In this document: piece after piece, positions 5,166 through 10,447 of the stretch
How the letters are laid out: every line of letters starts with the position of its first letter
Numbering within the stretch: the stretch's first letter is position 1
DNA from: Candidatus Bathyarchaeum sp.
GTDB lineage: Archaea > Thermoproteota > Bathyarchaeia > Bathyarchaeales > Bathyarchaeaceae
Assembly: GCA_003096255.1 (NCBI GenBank)
Contig: PIXS01000022.1
Coordinates: forward strand, 1-10,447
DNA length: 10,447 nucleotides
Direction: 5' to 3'
The notes under the pieces: generated by a model
The model's database searches: none
The model's input: only the letters and a program-made list of their open reading frames with translations
What the model was told of the DNA's origin: nothing
Program-made: the position numbers and the translations under genes

Positions 5166-7571
5166 ATGCAAAAGCGCACATGGCTACTACCATACTTCAT
5201 TCCCTTTGTTCTATTGGCGCTATGCATTGTGCCAGAAATCCCGAATGCCAACGCTGATTCCAGCACCACCGACTGGACCATGTTCCGTCATAATTTAGAC
5301 CACACAGGCTATACAGCAGGTAATGGTTCAACTGATTCATTCAAACCTCTGTGGAACTTCACAGCGGGGGCTGCAGTGTGGTCTTCTCCTGCAGTCGCTC
5401 ACGGATATGTTTTCGTAGGTTGTAGGGACGGCAATATTCTTTGTCTAAGGGCTTCAAACGGCGCAGGGGTATGGGGGTATCAAACAGGGAGCGTTATTGA
5501 CTATTCGTCACCTGCTATTGCTAACGGTTATGTCTACATATGTTCAACTGACGGCTACGTCAACTGTGTGGACGTTGTTTATGGAATGCCGATGTGGAGG
5601 TCTGAAATTGGAGGTACATTGTGGTCTTCTCCTGCAGCTGCAGAAGGCCGTGTCTACGTAGGCTCCTCTGACCACAACGTGTATTGCCTTAACGGTTCAA
5701 ACGGAACTGAAATATGGAAATACTCAACTTTGGACGCGGTACAGTCCTCACCGGCTATTTCAGATGGCATTGTGTACGTGGGTTCTACCGACAACCGTGT
5801 TTACGCCCTTAATGCATCTACAGGCAAAGAAATATGGCACAACTGCACTAGGGCAGCCATTACCTCATCGCCTAGTGTACACAATGGTTACGTTTACATA
5901 GGCTCCAACGACGGCTGTATTTACGCTTTCAATGCATTCACGGGCCACCAACTTTGGAAATATCAAACAGGAAACTCAGTGTTTTCTTCTCCTGCCGTCG
6001 CTTATGGATGCGTTTTTGTAGGTTCCGAAGACAATAACGTGTATTGTCTGAATGCTTCAACGGGAAAGAAAATCTGGCAAAGCCCCACAGGATATTTCGT
6101 CCGGTCTTCGCCTGCAGTTGCAGACGGCAACGTGTATGTAGGCTCTGAGGACTACTGCATCTACTGTTTTAATGCTTCTACAGGGGCAACGAAATGGAGT
6201 TATGCAACCGAAAATGCGGTATATTCGTCCCCTGCCATTGTAGACAATGTCTTGTACGTTGGTTCATGCGGCTCAAAGGTCTACGCCCTAGAGTTAGGCA
6301 ACTCAATAGGTGAACCCGTTTCCTCAACTTCAAACAATTCACCAATGTGGACCATGATTGTGTTTGACTTAGTTGCTTTTACAGTCGGGGCTGTGATCGT
6401 TTTCGTGGTTGTGCGCTACGTTTACTTGTCGATTCGGTCTAGAGAAACCGTTGAAGCAGAAAACGCTACAGGTCAAAACGTGTGTTGGTTTTCAAAGCAT
6501 TGCGATGCCATTTATATTATGGTGATTCTGGTGTTTTCAATACAGTTCTTCGTTAATCTAGGTAACAGTCCTCTATGGATTGCCGATGAGCAAACGTACG
6601 CTCGATGGGCATATCATATGATTAGAACTGGAGATTATGTGACCCCTTGGGCTTACGGCGAAGTAGCAATCTGGATGGGTAAGCCTCCGCTCGTCATGTG
6701 GCTGATGTCTCTTTCATACCAAGTCTTCGGCGTTAACAACTTTGCTACAAGATTTTGGAGTCCAGTATTCGGTACCTTGTCTTTAATTCTTGTTTTCTAC
6801 TTAGGGAAAGAACTTTTTAACCGGCATGTAGGGTTCATATCGGCGCTAGTTTCAGGTACGTTTGTAACTTTTTATTCATTTGCAAGACACGCAATGACAG
6901 ATATGCCCCTTGTTTTCTTCAGTTTGGCTAGCATATACTTTCTGCTCTTAAGCGGAAAAAACAAAAATTCTAACAAGTATGCGGCTTTGAGCGGTCTATT
7001 TTTAGGCTTGGCATTCATGACAAAACAGGTTCAGGCTTTGTTGATTCCAGTAATCGCCTTTGCTTATCTTGTTACGACACAAAAGAGCCTTAAGTTTCTA
7101 TTCACGAAACGGTTCACCCTGTTTTGGGGTGTTGCACTTCTGGTTTTTGCTCCTTGGCTGATTTACATGAATAACCGCTTCGGGGCAGAGTTTTGGCACT
7201 GGTTTTTAGTCTACAGCGTAATTGACCGAACTGTTGTTCCTCTGGAGGGTCACGTTGGAGGTCACCTTATCTATTTTAACTACCTAATCAACAACGAAAT
7301 GCTGCCCTGGGTAGGCATCCTACCATTTGCAGTTGGGCTTTGTGTGTACAACGCTATTACTAAACACACAAAACAAGACATATTGCTCCTCGAATGGATA
7401 GTAATTGTACTGACGATTTTAACTTTTGTCCAGACAAAAATCTACTGGTACATTATACCTGTCCTTCCAGCATTCGCTATCGCCATAGGCAATCTTCTAT
7501 ATCTGTTCTTCAAGAAAATTCAGGCTCGCATAAGAGAGAATGTGAACGTAAAAATTTTGGTGCGGGATTAA
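5166..7571 (+). CDS. Fusion of secreted PQQ-like beta-propeller and GT39/ArnT-like membrane glycosyltransferase
   Basis: The 801-residue protein has a signal or anchor helix (7-23), eight PQQ-like propeller blades (63-376) with blade tryptophans every 40-41 residues (W63, 103, 144, 184, 224, 264, 304, 344) and repeated SSPA and VYVGS motifs, a membrane helix (395-417) followed by Arg-rich RYVYLSIRSR, and a polytopic GT-C domain (448-785). The GT-C part carries the conserved acidic pair D474-E475 in the first outer loop, KPPLVMW (506-512) and MTDMP (577-581), as in PMT/ArnT-type enzymes that transfer sugars from polyprenyl-phosphate donors to extracytoplasmic acceptors. Predicted topology puts both propeller and DE loop outside. 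The acceptor is unknown; surface-protein or lipid glycosylation is plausible. I start at 5166 because MQKRTWLLPYFI begins a signal peptide; an in-frame ATG at 5019 adds 49 residues unlike a signal. It is bracketed by eL38 repeat copies. Confidence 0.88.
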   Translation: MQKRTWLLPYFIPFVLLALCIVPEIPNANADSSTTDWTMFRHNLDHTGYTAGNGSTDSFKPLWNFTAGAAVWSSPAVAHGYVFVGCRDGNILCLRASNGAGVWGYQTGSVIDYSSPAIANGYVYICSTDGYVNCVDVVYGMPMWRSEIGGTLWSSPAAAEGRVYVGSSDHNVYCLNGSNGTEIWKYSTLDAVQSSPAISDGIVYVGSTDNRVYALNASTGKEIWHNCTRAAITSSPSVHNGYVYIGSNDGCIYAFNAFTGHQLWKYQTGNSVFSSPAVAYGCVFVGSEDNNVYCLNASTGKKIWQSPTGYFVRSSPAVADGNVYVGSEDYCIYCFNASTGATKWSYATENAVYSSPAIVDNVLYVGSCGSKVYALELGNSIGEPVSSTSNNSPMWTMIVFDLVAFTVGAVIVFVVVRYVYLSIRSRETVEAENATGQNVCWFSKHCDAIYIMVILVFSIQFFVNLGNSPLWIADEQTYARWAYHMIRTGDYVTPWAYGEVAIWMGKPPLVMWLMSLSYQVFGVNNFATRFWSPVFGTLSLILVFYLGKELFNRHVGFISALVSGTFVTFYSFARHAMTDMPLVFFSLASIYFLLLSGKNKNSNKYAALSGLFLGLAFMTKQVQALLIPVIAFAYLVTTQKSLKFLFTKRFTLFWGVALLVFAPWLIYMNNRFGAEFWHWFLVYSVIDRTVVPLEGHVGGHLIYFNYLINNEMLPWVGILPFAVGLCVYNAITKHTKQDILLLEWIVIVLTILTFVQTKIYWYIIPVLPAFAIAIGNLLYLFFKKIQARIRENVNVKILVRD
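5352..6293 (+). repeat. Eight tandem ~120-bp modules encoding propeller blades
   Basis: Each 40-41-residue module follows the pattern W-x-TG-x-SSPA-x-G-x-VYVGS-x-D-x-VYCLNASTG. At DNA level the modules share blocks such as tcttctcctgc and aatgcttcaacagg-like segments, but they are diverged, so this is a protein-repeat array rather than a recent DNA amplification. Eight blades fit a closed eight-bladed propeller. Many NAS/NGS-type sequons are present. Confidence 0.8.
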
Positions 7572-7587
7572 GATTTAATCCAACCAT

Positions 7588-7677
7588 AAACTGAAGCAAC
7601 CACACCCAAACTACATCCTAAAATTCAACCCCACAAAAGCCGAAGAAATCGTCAAAAAACTAAGCTGCGAAATATAG
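7588..7677 (+). pseudogene. Partial, start-less copy of the eL38 gene 3' end
   Basis: Read in frame to the TAG at 7675, this gives KLKQPHPNYILKF then NPTKAEEIVKKLSCEI, which corresponds to the C-terminal half of eL38 (VKLKLRTPKTLFTLKV...). No start codon or 5' half is present; the frame is closed by a TAA just upstream. The last 58 coding bases match the intact gene at 56 positions, and the final cgcgaaata of the real gene is missing, as expected from slippage between the two gcgaaata units there. The first part (7588-7616) is much more diverged and shorter. It begins 16 bases after the stop of the glycosyltransferase gene. Confidence 0.85.
7617..7674 (+). repeat. Direct repeat, copy 2 (eL38 3' remnant)
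   Basis: Second copy of the 58-base repeat at 4878-4935, same orientation, two substitutions. Its position just after the large fusion gene makes the pair look like the boundaries of an inserted or duplicated segment. Confidence 0.95.
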
Positions 7678-7680
7678 CCC

Positions 7681-7731
7681 AATTCTTTAAGAATTTCGCA
7701 TAGTGAATTATTCTATAATAAGGTACCTTAT
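7681..7731 (+). promoter_or_regulatory. Two palindromes and a TATA-like element before the secreted-protein gene
   Basis: AATTCTT-T-AAGAATT (7681-7695) is a 15-base inverted repeat, and ATAAGGTACCTTAT (7718-7731) is a perfect 14-base palindrome. The second overlaps the end of an A/T-rich TATA-like TTCTATAATAA (7711-7721), so a dimeric regulator bound there would block the promoter. From this promoter the leader to the ATG at 7793 would be about 50 bases. Another A/T-rich candidate, ATCAATAAAAC (around 7767-7777), would give a nearly leaderless message. Confidence 0.45.
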
Positions 7732-7792
7732 CCTCTTATTAGCCAGATTTTTCTCTGTTGGACATAATCAATAAAACAAAGGCTGAAAAAAA

Positions 7793-8359
7793 ATGAAAAC
7801 AAAAACCATAATTCCTGTGTTTTTACTCGCTTTCTTTGTGTTATCGTTGAGTGTCAGCACAGTCTTCGCATGCAACAGAAACTATGGAAACAGCTGTTAC
7901 ACAGGTCGGAGTTACAGACCAACACACTCCTGTTTTCATAACCGCTTTATGTTCTGGTTCAGATGGATGTTCAGACAACCAATTTGCCCACCTGTTACAT
8001 GCAATCCAACAGGAATGATCAAAGGAGAAGTTTACGTAAGCTACTGTTCTGGTGACCCAAACTGGGTTAAAGAAACAATTCTTTATCCATACGGCTGGGA
8101 AATTACGTTAACGGGAACAGAATGCAGTGGCGTCACATACACCAAAACTGTGACTACTGACGCAAATGGATATTACGAATTCACAGGACTCAAAGACGGC
8201 ACTTACACCATTGAAGAAGAACTGAGAACAGGCTATGTCTTGGATCAAGATTATTCAGGAAACACTCAATCCAGAACAGTAACAATAACGAACGGCGAAG
8301 TAATAACAGAGAACTTCTACAACTGGTACGAACTAGGCCACGGAATACCAAGCCCATAA
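7793..8359 (+). CDS. Secreted Cys-rich protein with SdrD B/CnaB-like beta-sandwich domain
   Basis: The 188-residue product has a clear signal peptide (1-26; MKTKT, hydrophobic core to 25, cleavage near VFA/C). A basic, aromatic and cysteine-containing segment follows (27-72; C27, C35, C47, C65, C70), and then a beta-sandwich domain (about 76-176). The last shows the SdrD B/carboxypeptidase-regulatory-like signature GYYEFTGLKDGTYTIEE (126-142) after TTDANG. Such domains are surface or adhesive spacers; there is no sortase-type or membrane anchor at the C-terminus, so it would be released or held by other contacts. The start at 7793 is supported by the signal peptide and a weak AAGG site ten bases upstream. 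Exact function is unknown. Confidence 0.8.
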   Translation: MKTKTIIPVFLLAFFVLSLSVSTVFACNRNYGNSCYTGRSYRPTHSCFHNRFMFWFRWMFRQPICPPVTCNPTGMIKGEVYVSYCSGDPNWVKETILYPYGWEITLTGTECSGVTYTKTVTTDANGYYEFTGLKDGTYTIEEELRTGYVLDQDYSGNTQSRTVTITNGEVITENFYNWYELGHGIPSP

Positions 8360-8390
8360 CAGCTCTACTGACATCACAACACAACACCAC

Positions 8391-8407
8391 TTTTTCTTTT
8401 TTTATTA
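8391..8407 (+). terminator. T-rich transcription terminator after the secreted-protein gene
   Basis: CTTTTTCTTTTTTTATT begins about 30 bases after the stop codon at 8359. Long T-runs without a strong hairpin are the usual archaeal termination signal. The rest of 8408-8489 shows nothing I can support. Confidence 0.65.
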
Positions 8408-8489
8408 TAAAAAATCAATTTACAAACATGCAGAGAAAACCCTGTAAGGTGCAAGATACACGAAATCTAAGTATTCTAGAAGTCTTGAT

Positions 8490-8684
8490 TTATTCACGTT
8501 TTTTCAGTTTTGCCAGAAGAGGCAGAGCCAACACGATTAAGATCCAGCCAGCAGTAATCTTAAGACCATAATCAATGTTGAATAATACTTGTGTCCCTGT
8601 GATGAACCCATAAGTCCCTTCAACAAATACTAGCGCACTAAAGACTAAAGCCAGAATACCTGCGAAAGAATCACCCACATTCAT
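8490..8684 (-). CDS. Small two-pass membrane protein of unknown function
   Basis: Sixty-four residues with two membrane helices (about 7-28 and 41-58) joined by a short polar loop, ending in the basic tail KLKKRE. I do not recognise a family. Start is the ATG at 8684; no Shine-Dalgarno is visible, but CTTTTATAG on the minus strand is centred about 26 bases upstream, which fits a leaderless message. Being close to another two-helix protein on the same strand (72-base gap), it may belong to a small membrane-protein group. Confidence 0.65.
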   Translation of the reverse strand: MNVGDSFAGILALVFSALVFVEGTYGFITGTQVLFNIDYGLKITAGWILIVLALPLLAKLKKRE

Positions 8685-8705
8685 AAAAAACGGTTTGATT
8701 AGTTG

Positions 8706-8714
8706 CTATAAAAG
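8706..8714 (-). promoter_or_regulatory. TATA box for the 8490-8684 gene (leaderless)
   Basis: CTTTTATAG on the minus strand lies at the right distance (centre about 26 bases) from the ATG at 8684 for transcription to start at the start codon. It also separates this gene from the upstream gene ending at 8757. Confidence 0.55.
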
Positions 8715-8756
8715 ACTTGTTCAACACATTTTTTTCTCCCTCGTCTGTGCAGAAGC

Positions 8757-8972
8757 TTAGAAGTTGTCGTTGCTTTTTGTCATTCTTGTTAGTATTATTA
8801 CGCAAATTATGAGGGTTAACATTGCAATGAGTCTTCCCAGATAACGATTTGATACATCAAAAGGAACATCCACTAGAATAAAGAAAAAGCTAAAAAGAAA
8901 CACAACTAGCAACAGCAAAAAAACAAGTTTCAGTCTGAAGGACAAATTGGTTCTACCCAAATAATGCTGCAT
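8757..8972 (-). CDS. Small two-pass membrane protein of unknown function
   Basis: Seventy-one residues: a basic N-terminus (MQHYLGRTNLSFRLK), a very hydrophobic helix (about 16-34, rich in Leu/Phe/Val), a short loop with DVPFDVSNRYLGR, a second helix (about 47-62) and a polar tail TKSNDNF. No family recognised. The ATG at 8972 lies 19 bases after the stop of the GYD-domain gene, with no clear ribosome-binding site, so it is probably co-transcribed with that gene. Confidence 0.6.
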   Translation of the reverse strand: MQHYLGRTNLSFRLKLVFLLLLVVFLFSFFFILVDVPFDVSNRYLGRLIAMLTLIICVIILTRMTKSNDNF

Positions 8973-8991
8973 TAACAGATAGCGTTTTGGT

Positions 8992-9297
8992 TTAGATTTT
9001 TTTTCGTTTGCGGTTGTTTATCATTTTCAGGAAGTCGTCTATTTCCATTGCGGGCATGCTCATGAGTTCTACTGTTCCCCGGGCACCTAATTCTATGGAA
9101 ACTCGCGTGATTACATCATTGTTTGGCGCCTCAACTATGTTCAGGAAATCGTACGGTCCCAGCAGAGAATATTGTCTAAGGACTTTGGCACCCCAAGCCT
9201 CTAGTTCCTTATTCACTTCTTTTAGCCGCTCAGGCTTTTCCCGGATGGTTTTTCTTCCGTCACAAGTAAGCTTCGACAACAGAACATATGTTTGCAC
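8992..9297 (-). CDS. GYD-domain protein
   Basis: This is a small alpha/beta protein of the GYD family, found across archaea and bacteria, with a ferredoxin-like fold and no established reaction. Family features seen: TYVLLSKL near the start, DGRKTI, ERLKEVNKELEAWGAKV, then GPYDFLNIVEAP (the GYD-type signature, with P for the usual G/R position) and ELGARGTVEL before the C-terminal helix. From the GTG at 9297 it has 101 residues, the family's usual length, starting VQTYVLL, with GGGG about eight bases upstream. The frame also has an ATG at 9360 that would add 21 residues unlike the family; I prefer the shorter form. Ends in a basic RKRKKI tail. Confidence 0.82.
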   Translation of the reverse strand: MQTYVLLSKLTCDGRKTIREKPERLKEVNKELEAWGAKVLRQYSLLGPYDFLNIVEAPNNDVITRVSIELGARGTVELMSMPAMEIDDFLKMINNRKRKKI

Positions 9298-9383
9298 AAC
9301 CAAACCCCACAAAATATTCTGTAGCTCTGCAGATAAGAAACTTGTCATCCCAGAACACAAAAAAAGAATCGGTTGAGATTTGT

Positions 9384-10447
9384 TTACGCTATTAAGCAGG
9401 TCGCATACGTATTCGCATGGGAATAATCTTGATGCTCGTAGACAATGTCGATGTTAAGACCCTTTTGATTCAACATGAAACGGGCGAAATTCCAGATTTC
9501 AAGACACTCTTCATCAGGTTCCCAAAACCAGATTTTATCCTTGACACTTCTCATTCCGTATCCATAGTTTTCAGGCAAAACAAGAACATTCTCGGGGTTT
9601 AGCGAATTCTGAGTTGTTCTTGGCATTGATTCTATTAATTCCCATGTTCTTTTAAGGGCTTCAAAATGGGAATCAATGAGTGTTCCATAGAGATTGCCTT
9701 CAATCGTGGGATAGTTGAAGAGCACTATGTATTTTGCTCCAGACTCAAGGGCTGTCTGCATTTGCATGAATATCTCTTCTCCCGTATCCAAGTAAGGAGG
9801 CTGCTCATACTTCCAAGTAATGATTGCACCCCAGTCCTTGTTTTGGAGTTGTGCAGCCCCTCTTACTAGAGCAATTTCTTGAGCAACACTGTTGTTCCAT
9901 CCAAACTCCGCAAACACAACATCGTAGCCTCCAAGATAATCAAACCAGTACAAAGCATAATCAGAAGTGAAAGATGTTATCGAACGATCAGTTAACTCGC
10001 TAAGCCTCAGATTACCTATAACATAATTGACGTATCCTTCTGCTGCATCAGCATAATCCCGACTAACTGTATGGTTTGAGGACTCTTCTAAGTAAGTTGA
10101 CACCTCTTTGTACCAGTCTGGCCATAGCTGCTCAGCCCGACGAAAAACTATTGACCAGTTCCCGTCAAGTTGGATACCTCCGGGTTCATCATAAAAATAA
10201 ACACCTAAGAAACTGTCACCCCAACGTTCTTTAGCATAGTTTAGCCATGGAAGCTGCCATGGACAATCAGGATCAAACCACCCAAAAAACACGATAACAT
10301 CTAAACCAGCGTCTACAGCATAATCACAGATTATGTTTGTAGCTGTTTCATTCTTACTTACAGGCCCTGACTGCAACACCAAAAGGTTAGTGTAATCTTT
10401 TGTTTTGTCAATCAACAACTTTGCATCGGCATCTGTGTCACCACAAA
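9384..10447 (-). CDS. C-terminal part of a large TIM-barrel-like protein, probably exported (5' end cut by window)
   Basis: The frame is open to the window edge, so the start lies outside; the TTG at 10418 is not the real start, because CGDTDADAKLL precedes it in frame. About 354 residues are visible. Alternating strand/helix blocks such as YTNLLVLQSG, AGLDVIVFFGWF, SFLGVYFYDEPGG, YDVVFAEFGW, DWGAIITWKY and KYIVLFNYP suggest a beta/alpha barrel like that of glycoside hydrolases. The acidic residues of YDEPGG and FAEFGW sit at strand ends where barrel hydrolases keep catalytic acids, but no family is recognised. It is rich in Trp, Tyr and Asn sequons (NHT, NNS, NET) and lacks basic character, as expected for an exported protein; a signal peptide would be outside. 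The final residues (SHANTYATCLIA) end abruptly and may be shortened. Confidence 0.7.
   Translation of the reverse strand, partial: CGDTDADAKLLIDKTKDYTNLLVLQSGPVSKNETATNIICDYAVDAGLDVIVFFGWFDPDCPWQLPWLNYAKERWGDSFLGVYFYDEPGGIQLDGNWSIVFRRAEQLWPDWYKEVSTYLEESSNHTVSRDYADAAEGYVNYVIGNLRLSELTDRSITSFTSDYALYWFDYLGGYDVVFAEFGWNNSVAQEIALVRGAAQLQNKDWGAIITWKYEQPPYLDTGEEIFMQMQTALESGAKYIVLFNYPTIEGNLYGTLIDSHFEALKRTWELIESMPRTTQNSLNPENVLVLPENYGYGMRSVKDKIWFWEPDEECLEIWNFARFMLNQKGLNIDIVYEHQDYSHANTYATCLIA

Noticed and set aside
5352..6293. Propeller repeats considered as a tandem DNA repeat or CRISPR-like array
   Set aside because: The 120-bp periodicity comes from diverged protein blades without identical repeat units or variable spacers.
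7394..7594. Plus-strand open frame of 66 codons overlapping the end of the glycosyltransferase
   Set aside because: It is an out-of-frame shadow of the GT-C C-terminus with no start signal.
8190..8390. Minus-strand open frame of 66 codons opposite the beta-sandwich gene
   Set aside because: Antisense to the SdrD/CnaB-like domain, and it starts within a T-rich terminator region.
9008..9869. Plus-strand open frames 9008-9376, 9417-9602 and 9666-9869
   Set aside because: Shadows of the GYD-domain gene and the barrel-like protein gene on the minus strand.
1..10447. tRNA, rRNA, CRISPR array, transposase or integrase
   Set aside because: I looked for tRNA T-loop strings, regular short repeats and recombinase motifs on both strands and found none; the direct repeats at 4878 and 7617 are eL38 sequence and not an insertion-sequence end.

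Overview
The window looks like chromosomal DNA of a TACK-lineage archaeon, most likely a Bathyarchaeia-type genome. The evidence is an ESCRT-III/Vps4 (Cdv) cell-division cluster in the crenarchaeal order cdvA-cdvB-cdvC, a gene for ribosomal protein eL38 (a eukaryote/TACK-type protein that euryarchaea generally lack), archaeal TATA-like promoters, a mix of Shine-Dalgarno and apparently leaderless starts, and secreted proteins of kinds common in uncultured Bathyarchaeia. The lineage is inferred from gene content. I see no 16S rRNA, tRNA, CRISPR array, transposase or integrase.

Layout: (1) Positions 1-3385, minus strand, form a probable operon read right to left: a short ESCRT-III paralogue with a MIM2-like tail, then cdvA (PRC barrel, coiled coil, proline-rich tail), then cdvB (ESCRT-III core, proline-rich linker, C-terminal winged helix), then cdvC (MIT domain plus AAA ATPase, cut by the window edge). 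CdvA would mark the membrane site, recruit CdvB through its winged helix, the ESCRT-III proteins would polymerise, and CdvC would remodel them through MIT-MIM contacts. (2) Positions 3386-4095 hold a divergent promoter region, a small two-pass membrane protein on plus, and a gene-free stretch with four consecutive short hairpins. (3) Positions 4096-4542, minus, encode a probable DNA-binding protein (helical, perhaps winged-helix, plus a zinc ribbon), divergent from the eL38 gene (4753-4947, plus). (4) Positions 5166-7571, plus, encode an 801-residue fusion of an extracytoplasmic eight-bladed PQQ-like propeller and a GT-C membrane glycosyltransferase. It is bracketed by the eL38 gene and a second, partial copy of the eL38 3' end (7588-7677). 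(5) Positions 7793-8359, plus, encode a secreted Cys-rich protein with a SdrD/CnaB-like beta-sandwich. (6) Positions 8490-10447, minus, hold two small two-pass membrane proteins, a GYD-domain protein and the C-terminal part of a large, probably exported, TIM-barrel-like protein of unknown function.

The main points for a second look are: the unresolved start of cdvB, where clearly ESCRT-III-like sequence lies in frame upstream of any standard start codon; MIM2-like motifs in all three CdvC partner proteins including CdvA; the propeller-glycosyltransferase fusion; and the 58-bp near-identical direct repeat, made of eL38 3' sequence, that brackets that fusion gene.
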